Part shown: positions 24,239-32,505 of the stretch, in pieces | How positions within the stretch are numbered: the stretch's first letter is position 1 | Layout of the letters: each line of letters starts with the position of its first letter | Assembly (NCBI GenBank): GCA_964490005.1 | Contig: CAZBBB010000024.1 | Location: 1-38,208 of the forward strand | Origin: CAZBBB01 sp964490005 | Lineage (GTDB): Bacteria; Planctomycetota; B15-G4 | Direction: 5' to 3' | Length of the DNA stretch: 38,208 nucleotides | Program-made: the position numbers and the translations under genes | The notes under the pieces: model-generated | What the model saw: the letters and a program-made list of their open reading frames with translations, nothing else | The model's database searches: none | What the model was told of the DNA's origin: nothing

Positions 24239-25329
24239 AGACTCCGTCCCTGCTCGCGTGCCTCGCCGTCCTGCTCGTCGCCCCGACCTGCGCGATGCTC
24301 CCGCGCGAGAGCCCGCCGCCCGACCCGCAGCGCATCCTCGTGCTCGGCGGCACGGGCTTCCTCGGCCCGCACGTCGTCGAGGCGGCGATCGCGCGCGGGC
24401 ACCGCGTCACGCTGTTCAACCGCGGCAAGACCAACCCGGGCCTGTTCCCCGACCTCGAGCAGCTGCACGGCGATCGCGACGGCGACCTGACGGCGCTCGA
24501 GGGGCGCTCGTGGGACGCGGTCGTCGACACCTCGGGCTACGTGCCGCGCGTCGTGGGCGCCTCGGCGCGCCTGCTGGCGCCGGCCGTGCGGCAGTATCTG
24601 TTCATCTCGACCATCTCGGTCTTCGCCGAGCCGGGCCGCAACGGGCTCGACGAGCACGCGCGCCTCGAGACGCTGGAGGACCCGACGAACGAGGACGTGC
24701 GCGCGCACTACGGCGCGCTCAAGGCGCTGTGCGAGCAGGCCGTCGAGGACGCGCTGCCCGGCCGCACGACGGTGATCCGGCCCGGGCTGATCGTCGGCCC
24801 CGGCGACCCGACCGACCGCTTCACCTACTGGCCGGCGCGCGCGGCGCGCGGCGGCGAGATCCTCGCGCCGGGCGACGGGCTCGATCCGGTGCAGGTCATC
24901 GACGCGCGCGACCTGGCCGAGTTCGTCGTGCGCTGCATCGAGCGGCGCACGGTCGGCGTGTTCAACGCGACGGGCCCCGAGCGGCCGCTGCCGATGCGAC
25001 AGCTCGTCGAGACCTGCGTGGCCGAGTCGGGCGTCGCGGGGCGGCCGGTGTGGGTGCCGGCGGCCTTCCTCGCCGAGCAGGGCGTCGGCGAGTGGTCGGA
25101 CATGCCCGCCTGGATGTCGCGACAGGGCGAGTACGCCGGCATGGGCAGCGTCGACTGCCGCAAGGCGATCGCGGCCGGCCTGGCCTTCCGACCGATCGCG
25201 GCCACCGTGCGTGACACGCTCGCCTGGCACCGCGCGCGGCCGCCCGAACGGCAGGCGGCCCTGCGCGCGGGCCTGGCTCCCGATCGCGAGCAGGCCGTGC
25301 TCGCCGCCTGGGCCGCGCACGAGCGCTGA
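24235..25329 (+). CDS. exported NAD-dependent epimerase/dehydratase-like protein
   Basis: 364 residues. The Rossmann fold starts at about residue 33 with ILVLGGTGFLGPHVVEAAIARG. Further SDR features are HRVTLFNRGKTNPGLFP, DTSGYVPR, the QYLFISTISVFAE strand, a Tyr/Lys pair in HYGALKALCE, and IRPGLIVGPGDPTDR. Before the Rossmann fold sits a signal-like segment, MKTPSLLACLAVLLVAPTCA, with a poor lipobox, so the protein may be exported or anchored; an internal start lacking it is not obvious. It overlaps the carrier gene by ATGA and is 10 bases from the RNase HIII-like gene. Substrate unknown; it resembles the 'isoflavone-reductase-like' SDRs. Confidence 0.82.
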   Translation: MKTPSLLACLAVLLVAPTCAMLPRESPPPDPQRILVLGGTGFLGPHVVEAAIARGHRVTLFNRGKTNPGLFPDLEQLHGDRDGDLTALEGRSWDAVVDTSGYVPRVVGASARLLAPAVRQYLFISTISVFAEPGRNGLDEHARLETLEDPTNEDVRAHYGALKALCEQAVEDALPGRTTVIRPGLIVGPGDPTDRFTYWPARAARGGEILAPGDGLDPVQVIDARDLAEFVVRCIERRTVGVFNATGPERPLPMRQLVETCVAESGVAGRPVWVPAAFLAEQGVGEWSDMPAWMSRQGEYAGMGSVDCRKAIAAGLAFRPIAATVRDTLAWHRARPPERQAALRAGLAPDREQAVLAAWAAHER

Positions 25330-25339
25330 GCGCCGGCCC

Positions 25340-26782
25340 GTGACGCAACGCCCGGTCTCGCGCACGCTGCGTCCGGCGCAGGTCGTCGCCTTGCGCACGG
25401 CGCTCGAGGCGCGCGGTCTGCGCTTGGCGGGCAGCCCGAAGAACCCCTACGTCGCGTTCGAGGTGCGCACCGACGGCCGCTCGGTGTTCACGCTCTACAC
25501 CTCGGGCAAGTTCGTCAGCACGGTGCGCGAGGGCGACGCCGAGGCGCAGCTCATCGAGGCGCAGGTCGCGGCGCTCGTCGGCGAGGCGCCGGGCCGACCG
25601 CGCGCGCTGGCCGCGCCGCGCGCGGAGCGCGCGACGCGCTGGCTGGGCGGACTCGACGAGACCGGCACGGGCGAACTGCTGGGGCGCGCCGTGATCGGCG
25701 GCGCCCTCGTCCCGGCGCCGCTCGTCGACGAGCTGGCGGCGCTCGCGGGGCACGTCGACACCAAGGCGGGCCGCGCGGCCTCCGGCTGGGAGGCGCTGGG
25801 CGAGGCGCTCGTGGGCCTGACCCCGCGCGGCCTGCGGCTGGCCTGCCTGCCGCTGCCCAACCGGCTCTTCGACGCCTGGTCGAAGAACGCGCTGCTCGAC
25901 CTCGGCTACGTGCGCAACGTCGGCAACCTGCTCGCCGCCGCCGGGCTGCGCGAGGACCTCTCCGGCGTCGAGCTGATCATCGACGACTACGGCGCGGGCG
26001 CGGCGCTGGCCGAGGGCGTCGCGGCCTGGCGCGCGGCCGGCGCGCGGGTGCTCGTGCAGACCAAGGCCGACGACACCTTCCTCGCGCCGCGCGCCGCGGC
26101 CGTGCTGGCGCGGGCGGCGCGGGCGCGCGAGTTCTCGGGCTTCAGCGCCGAGAGCGAGGACGGTCCGCTGGGCACCGGCAACGCCGGCAACCCCGCCACG
26201 CTGCGCTGGCTGGCGGCGCGCGTGCGCGGCGGGCGGCCGCTCCCCTCCTTCGTGAAGCGCTCGTTCCGCACCGTCACGGAGCTGCTCGGCACGGGCGAGG
26301 CGCGCAAGCTCAAGCCGCCGCCGCTGTCGCACCTGCTCGACGAGCGCGGCGCCGAGACCGCCCGCTCCGGCCGCCTCGACGTGGCGAGCGCCGCGCTGCG
26401 CGCGCCCGACGGCAGCCTGCATCGCGGCCTGGACGTCGACGCCGCGGGCCGGCGCCCGCCGTCGCAGGCGCCGCTGCCCGCCTTCGAGCTGCTGGCCGTG
26501 CTGTGCGGCGGACTGGTGCTCGATCCGAGCGTCGAGGCGCGGCTGCCCGAACTGCTCGCGCGCGAGACCGGGCTGCTCTCGGGCTGGCGCGTGCTCGTCG
26601 GGCCGCAGGCCGGCGGCGACCGGGGCACCCTGCTCGACCTGGCCCGCGCGCACCGCGCCGGCACGATCCTCGTCGAGCGCACGGAGGTCGACGACCCGCT
26701 CGAGCGCGCGCGGCGCCACGACGCCGTGCTCGTCACGGCGGCCCGGCGGGCGCCCGGCCAGCTCCATCTGCGCCTGCGCTGA
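25340..26782 (+). CDS. RNase HIII-like protein with C-terminal extension
   Basis: 480 residues against about 300 for RNase HIII. Residues 10-80 look like the TBP-like N-terminal substrate-binding domain (LRPAQVVALRTALEARGLRL ... VFTLYTSGKFVS). The catalytic domain at about 100-290 keeps all four acidic residues: Asp106-Glu107 in LDETGTGELLG, Asp215 in LIIDDYG and Asp244 in QTKADDTFL. VDTKAG stands in place of the usual DSK, and GPLGTGNAGNPATLRWL follows. It should cut the RNA strand of RNA-DNA hybrids. The last roughly 150 residues (FELLAVLCGGLVLDPSVEARL ... GTILVERTEVDDPLERARRHDAVLVTAA) match no domain I recognise. GTG start, 10 bases after the upstream stop, so it is probably co-transcribed. 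Confidence 0.75.
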   Translation: MTQRPVSRTLRPAQVVALRTALEARGLRLAGSPKNPYVAFEVRTDGRSVFTLYTSGKFVSTVREGDAEAQLIEAQVAALVGEAPGRPRALAAPRAERATRWLGGLDETGTGELLGRAVIGGALVPAPLVDELAALAGHVDTKAGRAASGWEALGEALVGLTPRGLRLACLPLPNRLFDAWSKNALLDLGYVRNVGNLLAAAGLREDLSGVELIIDDYGAGAALAEGVAAWRAAGARVLVQTKADDTFLAPRAAAVLARAARAREFSGFSAESEDGPLGTGNAGNPATLRWLAARVRGGRPLPSFVKRSFRTVTELLGTGEARKLKPPPLSHLLDERGAETARSGRLDVASAALRAPDGSLHRGLDVDAAGRRPPSQAPLPAFELLAVLCGGLVLDPSVEARLPELLARETGLLSGWRVLVGPQAGGDRGTLLDLARAHRAGTILVERTEVDDPLERARRHDAVLVTAARRAPGQLHLRLR

Positions 26783-26788
26783 ACGCGG

Positions 26789-27562
26789 CTACCAGCCCTC
26801 GAGCAGGCGCTGCGCGAGCAGGTCGGGCAGTTGCGGCACCGAGCGGATCTCGGCCGCCGTGACCTGCACGTCGTAGGCCACGCGGCGGAAGCGCACCGTG
26901 CGGCCGTCGAAGAGCGCGTAGCTGGCGCGCAGGTCGCCGTCGCGCGGCTGGCCCACCGACCCGACGTTCACGATGCAGGCGCGGCCGCGCGTGTCGTGCT
27001 CGCCGCCGCAGTCGTGCGGCGAGATCCAGCGCATCTCGTCGTCGATCACGCCGGGCACGTGCGTGTGGCCCACGAAGCAGGGCCGGTCGATGAGCCGGAA
27101 GGAGCGCGCCAGCTTGGGCGAGTAGTCCTGCCGGCGGGGGAGGTGGTCGAGCGCGTCCTCGGGGAACAGGTACTCGTCGACGGGCTGCGCCGGCGAACCG
27201 TGCACGAGCACGGCGATCTCGGTGTCGATGCGCTCGGGCAGCTTGCGCACCCACGCGAGCGGATCGCCGTCGTGGTGCGCCGACGCCAGCTGCGCGCGCG
27301 TCCAGTCGACGGCGGCCGCCGCGAGCGGGTTGAAGCCGAAGGCGCCGTCGAGCACGGCCTGCTCGTGGTTGCCGCGGATGACGTGCTCGGCCCGCGCGCG
27401 CACCAGCGCGAGGCACTCGAGCGGGCGCGCGCCGTAGCCGATGATGTCGCCCAGGCACCACACGCCGCTCGCGCCCTGCGCCTCGGCGTCGGCGAGGCAG
27501 GCCGTCAGCGCCTCGCGATTGCCGTGGATGTCGCTGATCAGGGCGATGTTCGTGCCGGCCAT
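26789..27562 (-). CDS. metallophosphoesterase (YfcE/diadenosine-type phosphodiesterase)
   Basis: 257 residues with a complete calcineurin-like active site: SDIHGN (Asp11, His13), LGDIIGYG (Asp39), GNHE (64-67), LVHGSP (His121) and GHTH (165-168). It should use two metal ions to hydrolyse phosphodiesters. The GDIIGYG...N pattern places it in the common cytoplasmic group that also contains bis(5'-nucleosyl)-tetraphosphatase-like members; the substrate cannot be told from sequence. No signal peptide. Its promoter may overlap the end of the ATP-grasp gene upstream. Converges with the RNase HIII-like gene, 6 bases between stops. Confidence 0.9.
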   Translation of the reverse strand: MAGTNIALISDIHGNREALTACLADAEAQGASGVWCLGDIIGYGARPLECLALVRARAEHVIRGNHEQAVLDGAFGFNPLAAAAVDWTRAQLASAHHDGDPLAWVRKLPERIDTEIAVLVHGSPAQPVDEYLFPEDALDHLPRRQDYSPKLARSFRLIDRPCFVGHTHVPGVIDDEMRWISPHDCGGEHDTRGRACIVNVGSVGQPRDGDLRASYALFDGRTVRFRRVAYDVQVTAAEIRSVPQLPDLLAQRLLEGW

Positions 27563-27570
27563 GGGCCTGC

Positions 27571-27600
27571 AGTGTGGCCCTGCGCCGACGCCGTCGTCAA
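27571..27600 (-). promoter_or_regulatory. possible promoter TTGACG-N18-CACACT
   Basis: The -35-like TTGACG overlaps the stop codon of the RimK-like gene. CACACT lies 8 bases before the phosphoesterase ATG, so the transcript would have almost no leader. Confidence 0.3.
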
Positions 27601-28436
27601 ACCGCGGCGAGGCGGGCGTCGGCCGCGCGCGCGATCGCGTCGGCCACGTCGACGCCCGTGCCGGCCTCGATGCCGGCCAGGCCGGGGCAGGCGTTCACCT
27701 CGAGCAGCACCGGGCCCTCCGGCGTCGCGAGCAGGTCGATGGCGACGACGTCGAGCTGCACGACGGCCAGCGCCGCGCGCCCCAGCTCGACGTCGCGCGC
27801 GTCGGGCGCCCAGGCCCGCGGCTGCCCGCCGTAGTGCAGGTTGGCGCGGCCGTCGGGCGCGCCGGGGCGGCGTTCGAAGCTGGCGACGAGTTCGCCGGCG
27901 ACGAACAGCATGCGCCGGTCGACGCCCGCGCCGAGGAGCGGCTGCACGAGCGCCGGGCCCGAGACCTCGGCGAAGGCGCGCGCGCACTGCAGGGCCCGCG
28001 CGCGCGAGAGGCCCAGGTTCACGCCGCGGCCGGCCGCGCCCTGCGCGGGCTTGACCACGAAGCGTTCGCCGGACAGCGCGTCCAGGTCGACCTCCGCGCC
28101 GCGCTGCACGCAGACGGTCGGCGGCACGGGCAGGCCGGCGGCGGCGAGGTGTGCGAGCAGCACGGGCTTGTCGTGCACGAGCGCCAGCCGGCTGGGCCGG
28201 TTGAGGAAGGGCAGTCCGTCGTCCTCGGCCAGGCGCGGCGTCCACAGCCAGCGCGGCGGGCAGCCCGAGGCCAGCCGCGCGATCGCCAGCGCCGGTCCGT
28301 CGCGGCCGCGCGCGGGCGGCAGCTGCGCCGGATGCAGCGCACGCGCCTCCCAGCCGCGCGCCCGCAGCGCGCCGCAGACGCGCAGCGTGCCGTGCGGCGC
28401 GGGCAGCGGCGAGAGCACGACGCACGAGCGGCGCAT
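27597..28436 (-). CDS. RimK-like ATP-grasp ligase
   Basis: 279 residues. ATP-grasp features: LVHDKPVLLAHLAAAGLPVP (the 'Dk....L..aglpvP' entry), FVVKPAQGAAGRGV (phosphate loop), then VQPLLGAGVDRRMLFVAGE and VAIDLLATPEGPVLLEVNACPG, which carries the metal-binding Glu and Asn. This is the RimK/LysX type, forming an amide bond between a carboxylate and an amine with ATP. The acceptor is unknown: ribosomal protein S6, a carrier protein or a small peptide are all possible. It lies 34 bases upstream of the phosphoesterase gene and diverges from the lipoprotein gene. A 12-bp hairpin lies in its leader region. Confidence 0.85.
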   Translation of the reverse strand: MRRSCVVLSPLPAPHGTLRVCGALRARGWEARALHPAQLPPARGRDGPALAIARLASGCPPRWLWTPRLAEDDGLPFLNRPSRLALVHDKPVLLAHLAAAGLPVPPTVCVQRGAEVDLDALSGERFVVKPAQGAAGRGVNLGLSRARALQCARAFAEVSGPALVQPLLGAGVDRRMLFVAGELVASFERRPGAPDGRANLHYGGQPRAWAPDARDVELGRAALAVVQLDVVAIDLLATPEGPVLLEVNACPGLAGIEAGTGVDVADAIARAADARLAAV

Positions 28437-28461
28437 GGCGGTGCGGACTCCGGACGGGTGG

Positions 28462-28493
28462 GGCGCGACGGCGCGGCTCGTCGCCGTCGCGCC
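28462..28493. repeat. perfect 12-bp inverted repeat in divergent intergenic region
   Basis: GGCGCGACGGCG, loop CGGCTCGT, CGCCGTCGCGCC, between the start codons of the ATP-grasp gene and the divergent lipoprotein gene. As it separates two starts rather than two ends, an operator or leader hairpin is more likely than a terminator. The plus-strand side is followed by CTTTTG. Confidence 0.55.
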
Positions 28494-28513
28494 ATGCTTT
28501 TGATCCTGCCACG

Positions 28514-28536
28514 GCCCGCGCCGCGGGCGCTATCGT
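28514..28536 (+). promoter_or_regulatory. -10-like TATCGT with adjacent palindrome
   Basis: TATCGT at 28531-28536, directly preceded by the palindrome GCCCGCG-C-CGCGGGC (28514-28528), which would cover the -35 to -10 spacer and could be an operator. The ATG follows 20 bases later with a GAGG ribosome site. Confidence 0.35.
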
Positions 28537-28556
28537 GGCTCTTTCCGAGGACCGCG

Positions 28557-29264
28557 ATGCGAACCTTCGTCCTGCCGCTCGTCGTGCTGCCGTGGCTGCT
28601 TGCGACCGGCTGCGCGACGGCGCCCGAGCGCGCCTGGTACGCGCCGCTCGGCGCGGACTTCGGGCGCGAGATCGCCACGCACCGCGAGGAGAGCGACGAC
28701 GCGATCCTCGAGCTGCGCTGCCAGGGCGCCTACGAGAACGAGGTCGACGGCGTCCCGACGCTCACGGTGCACGTGACGCTGGAGGTCGCGCGTCCGCGCT
28801 CGGGGCCGCTGCAGTTCCCGCGCGAGGGCTGGTCGGCGCACCTGTCGGGGATGGCCGACGGCGGCTCGATCACGCTGCCGCTCGGCGAGGCCTGGTCGGG
28901 GCGCGAGCCGTTGTCCGGCCCGCTCGTCGTGCCCTCCTGGTCGCGCCGGCCCTTCGATCTGTTCTTCGACGCGCCGCGGCTCGACGCGCGCGATCTGCCT
29001 TCGCGGGTGCGCGTGGCCTGGTCGGCGCACGCGCCCGGCGGCGGCCCGCTCGTCGGACAGGTCGCCTTCGCGCGCATCGCGCCCGACGACCCGCGCTGTC
29101 CGGGCGAGGCGCTCGTCGACGACACGGCCTTCGGCCTGCGTGACGGCTACTATCTCCCGGGACGCGTGCGCCTCGGCGCGCGCGCGCTGCGACCCTCCTT
29201 CGAGGAACGCTTGCACTACGTCTTCCACGCGCCGCGGCGCTGGCTGCTCTGGCCGCCATGGTGA
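28557..29264 (+). CDS. lipoprotein of unknown function
   Basis: 235 residues. Lipoprotein signal with lipobox LATGC at about residues 15-19. The mature part is beta-rich (ILELRCQGAYENEVDGVPTL, LTVHVTLEVARP, VRVAWSAHAPGGGPLVGQ) with a conserved-looking C-terminal sequence FEERLHYVFHAPRRWLLWPP. No enzymatic motif was seen. The ATG has GAGG upstream. Its end overlaps the start of the AsmA-like gene by 7 bases (ATGGTGA), so the two are co-translated and may act together at the outer membrane. Confidence 0.75.
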   Translation: MRTFVLPLVVLPWLLATGCATAPERAWYAPLGADFGREIATHREESDDAILELRCQGAYENEVDGVPTLTVHVTLEVARPRSGPLQFPREGWSAHLSGMADGGSITLPLGEAWSGREPLSGPLVVPSWSRRPFDLFFDAPRLDARDLPSRVRVAWSAHAPGGGPLVGQVAFARIAPDDPRCPGEALVDDTAFGLRDGYYLPGRVRLGARALRPSFEERLHYVFHAPRRWLLWPPW

Positions 29265-31096
29265 ACCTGCTGCGGGCGCTGCTCGTCGCGCTGGCCGGCC
29301 TGTGCCTGGCGGCGGCCCTGACGTGGTTCGTGGCCGACCGGCGGGCGACCGGCTGGGTCCGCGAGGCGCTTGCCACGCACGGCCTGCGCGAGCTGATCGA
29401 GATCGACGCCGTGCGCGTGCCGGCGCCCGATCGGGTGCGCGTGGAGGGCGCGGCGCTGCGCGATCCGGCGACGGGGCAGATCGTCGCGCAGGTCGACGAG
29501 CTCGAGCTGAGCCTCGAGTTCGCCGTCGAGGGCGGCTGGGACGGGCGCCCGGTGTCCGTCGTCGGGCGCGGCGGGCGCGTGATGCTCTCGCGCGACGGGG
29601 ACGAACTGGGCCTGGCGCGCGCGATCGGCGCGCTCGTCGACCGCTGGGAGGCGTCGCGCGGTCCCGCGGCGACGCCCTTCCCGCCGACGCTGGTGCACGA
29701 CGTGTCCTTCGTCGTGCTCGAGCCCGGGGAGAGCAACGCGACGCTGGCGGGCTGCACGGTGCAGATCGAGGCGCCGCCCGGCGCGGGTTGCGACGTGCTC
29801 GTCACGACCGGCGCGGGCGGCTCGGTGGCGCTGCGCTTCGCGGAGGGCGGCAAGTTGCTGTCCGTGCGCGCCGACAACCTCGAGGTCTCGCCGACCTTCG
29901 CGGTCTTCCTGCCGCCGGACGAACGCGCGGCGGTGGCGCGGCTGCGGCCGAGCGGGCGTCTCGACCTGCGCGTCGAGGACGACGGTGCGGGCGCCCTGGC
30001 GGCCGCGGGCACGCTGCGCGCGGGCCGCCTTGCGCCGCCGCGCCTGCCCTTCCCGCTCGAGCGGGCCGAGCTGCCCTTCCGCGTCGAGGGCGGCCGCTTT
30101 CGTCTCGACGAGGCGCGCCTGGACTTTCCCGGCGGCGAGGCGCGGACCTCCTTCGAGCAGGGTCCGGCGGGCTGGTCGGCGTCGATCGACATCGTCGACG
30201 CCGAGTTCCGCGCGGCCTGGCTCGACGCGTTCCCCTGGTCGAGCGACCTCGACTGGCTGGACTGCGAGGACGGCGGCCGCCTCGAACTGCACCTGGCGCT
30301 CGAGGCCCCGCCGGGCGCCGCGGCGCCGGGCCTGCGCGGCTGGGGCGGGCTGCACGTGGCTCGGCTGCGGCTCGGCGGCCCGCAGGGCGTGCAGGTGCAG
30401 GACCTCGTCGGGAGCTTCGACGTGCGCGACGACGAGGTTCTCGTGCGCGAGGCGTCGGGCGCCTGCGCCTCGGGCCTGCTGCGCGTGCGCGGACGGCTCG
30501 ACGCCGCGACCGGCGCCTGGGATCTCGACGCGTCGGTCTTCGACGTCGACACGAGCGAGGTGCGCGTGCTCTTCGGCGCGCGCCGCGACGAACGGCCGAT
30601 GGGCTGGCTGCAGGGCACGCTGCGCCATCGGGGGCGCGTCGGCGATCCGGCGGCCGGGCGCGGCGAGGGCCGCTTCTCGATCCGCGGCGGCGACATCTGG
30701 AACCTGCCGCTCGTCGACGCCGTGATGGCGGCGCTCGGTCGAAGCCGCGACGAAGCCAGCACCGATCACCGCGCCGAAGTGCTGTTCCGCGTGCACGGCG
30801 AGCGCTGGGATCTCGACGACGTGCGCCTGCGCTCCGCGATGCTGGCGCTGCGCGGCAGCGGCGCGATCCTGGCCGACGGCAGCGTGTCGATCGACCTGCT
30901 GCCGATCTCGCTGCGCGCGGGTCCGCTGGGCGAGCTGCTCGAGTTCATCGAGGAGCAGCTGATCCGCATCGAGGTGCGCGGCACGCGCGACGCTCCGGTC
31001 GTGCAGATCGTGCCGATGCGGATCGTGACCGGCCCGCTGGGCTCGTTCTGGGACACGCTGCGCGGCCTGTTCAGCCGGGACGCCGCAGCGCGCTGA
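29258..31096 (+). CDS. AsmA-like / DUF3971-type envelope protein
   Basis: 612 residues. One N-terminal membrane anchor (residues about 4-26, LLRALLVALAGLCLAAALTW) followed by a long repetitive beta-rich periplasmic region. Typical AsmA/TamB-like phrases: VRVEGAALRDPATGQIVAQ, RLELHLALEAPP, DIWNLPLVDAVM, and a late LRGSGAILADGSVSIDLLPIS with RGTRDAPVVQIVP. AsmA-like proteins are thought to bridge the periplasm and carry phospholipid to the outer membrane; that role is inferred from the fold. Overlaps the lipoprotein gene at its start and the convergent glgA gene at its end (26 bases). Confidence 0.75.
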   Translation: MVNLLRALLVALAGLCLAAALTWFVADRRATGWVREALATHGLRELIEIDAVRVPAPDRVRVEGAALRDPATGQIVAQVDELELSLEFAVEGGWDGRPVSVVGRGGRVMLSRDGDELGLARAIGALVDRWEASRGPAATPFPPTLVHDVSFVVLEPGESNATLAGCTVQIEAPPGAGCDVLVTTGAGGSVALRFAEGGKLLSVRADNLEVSPTFAVFLPPDERAAVARLRPSGRLDLRVEDDGAGALAAAGTLRAGRLAPPRLPFPLERAELPFRVEGGRFRLDEARLDFPGGEARTSFEQGPAGWSASIDIVDAEFRAAWLDAFPWSSDLDWLDCEDGGRLELHLALEAPPGAAAPGLRGWGGLHVARLRLGGPQGVQVQDLVGSFDVRDDEVLVREASGACASGLLRVRGRLDAATGAWDLDASVFDVDTSEVRVLFGARRDERPMGWLQGTLRHRGRVGDPAAGRGEGRFSIRGGDIWNLPLVDAVMAALGRSRDEASTDHRAEVLFRVHGERWDLDDVRLRSAMLALRGSGAILADGSVSIDLLPISLRAGPLGELLEFIEEQLIRIEVRGTRDAPVVQIVPMRIVTGPLGSFWDTLRGLFSRDAAAR

Positions 31097-32471
31097 CGAG
31101 GCGGCCCATGAGCGCCTCGTAGCGCTCGGCCGAGGCGTTCCAGCTCACGTCGACCGCCATCGCGCGGCGCGCCAGGCGCGGCGCGCGGCCGTCCTGCACG
31201 GCCTTGAGCGCGCGGAACAGCGCCGCGTACAGCGCGGCCGGCGTGGGTGCGTCGAAGACGAAGCCCCAGCCGCGCCCGGGCTCGGCGTCGGCGTCGACGA
31301 CCGTGTCGGCCAGCCCGCCGGTGCGGCGCACGACCGGCAGCGTGCCGTAGCGCATGCTGATCAGCTGGTTCAGGCCGCAGGGTTCGAAGCGCGAGGGCAT
31401 CAGGAACAGGTCGGCGCCGGCCTCGATGCGGTGCGCGAGCGGCTCGTCGAAGCCGATGCGCACGCCGACGTGCGGGCCGATCTCGCTGCGCAGGCCGGCT
31501 TCGATGCGCGGATCGCCGGTGCCGAGCACGACGAGGTCGGCGAGCGCCGCGACCTCCGGCATCACCGGGCGCAGCAGGTCGAGGCCCTTCTGGTCGGTGA
31601 GCCGGCTGACGATGCCGATGAGCGGCCGGCGCGGCTCGGCGGCCAGGCCGAACTCGGCCAGCAGCGCGCGCCGGCAGAGTTCCTTGCCCGAGAGATCGCC
31701 GGCGTCGTAGCGCGCCGGCAGGTGCGGGTCGCGGGCGGGGTCCCAGACCTCGGTGTCGATGCCGTTGAGCACGCCGCTCAGCGCCTCGCCGCGCGACGCC
31801 AGGAAGGGTTGCAGGCCGCAGCCCAGGTCGGTCTCGCGGATCTCGCGCGCGTAGGTGGGCGAGACGGCGTTCACCGCGTCGGCGCCGAGGATCGCGCCCT
31901 TGATCGCGTTCGCGCGGCCGTACCACTCGAGCGGGGCGTGCGCCTCCGCCGGCAGCCCGGCCGCCGCGACGTGCTCCCAGGCATGGATGCCCTGGAAGGC
32001 GACGTTGTGGATCGTGAGCAGCAGCGCGGGGCGCCCGGGTCGCGGGAGCAGCAGCGGCGCGGCGAGCGAGGCGTGGTGGTCGTGCAGGTGCAGCAGCTCG
32101 CACCGCGGCGCGAGCCAGTCGGCCGCGACGCGCGCGAGCAGGGCGTAGCGCCAGGCCTCGTCGCGCGCGTCGGCGTAGTCGTAGGGGCCGCGCCCGCCCA
32201 CGAGCGGGTCGTCGACGAGCGCGATCCGCACGCCGCCCAGCCGCAGCCGCCGCAGCGGCACCTCGCGCGCCCGGCCGTCGAACTCGATGCGCGCCACCTC
32301 CCGGCCGAGGTCTTCGGTGCCCAGCAGGCGCAGCCGACCGTAGGCGGGCAGGCAGACCGTGACGTCGTGTCCGCGCGCGGCGAGCGCCGCCGAGAGCGCG
32401 CCGACCACGTCGCCGAGGCCGCCGACCTTGGCCAGCGGCGCCATCTCGGCGGCGACGACGCCGATCCTCAC
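31071..32471 (-). CDS. glgA: glycogen (starch) synthase, ADP-glucose type, GT5
   Basis: 466 residues, the normal GlgA length. Transfers glucose from ADP-glucose to the end of an alpha-1,4-glucan. Signatures: the N-terminal KVGGLGDVVGAL (Lys15, nucleotide-sugar binding), HLHDHHASLA, TIHNVAFQG, VNAVSPTYAREI, VLNGIDTEVWDPA, SRLTDQKGLDLL, and the C-terminal acidic motif SRFEPCGLNQLISMRYGTLP followed by RRTGGLADTV. GTG start; no clear ribosome site. No glgC or glgB is in the window, so this gene is apart from a glycogen operon. The last 26 bases overlap the convergent AsmA-like gene. Confidence 0.95.
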   Translation of the reverse strand: MRIGVVAAEMAPLAKVGGLGDVVGALSAALAARGHDVTVCLPAYGRLRLLGTEDLGREVARIEFDGRAREVPLRRLRLGGVRIALVDDPLVGGRGPYDYADARDEAWRYALLARVAADWLAPRCELLHLHDHHASLAAPLLLPRPGRPALLLTIHNVAFQGIHAWEHVAAAGLPAEAHAPLEWYGRANAIKGAILGADAVNAVSPTYAREIRETDLGCGLQPFLASRGEALSGVLNGIDTEVWDPARDPHLPARYDAGDLSGKELCRRALLAEFGLAAEPRRPLIGIVSRLTDQKGLDLLRPVMPEVAALADLVVLGTGDPRIEAGLRSEIGPHVGVRIGFDEPLAHRIEAGADLFLMPSRFEPCGLNQLISMRYGTLPVVRRTGGLADTVVDADAEPGRGWGFVFDAPTPAALYAALFRALKAVQDGRAPRLARRAMAVDVSWNASAERYEALMGRLVSALRRPG

Positions 32472-32505
32472 CGCGGCCGTGTTCCGTCGCGCATGCGCCG
32501 CCGGC

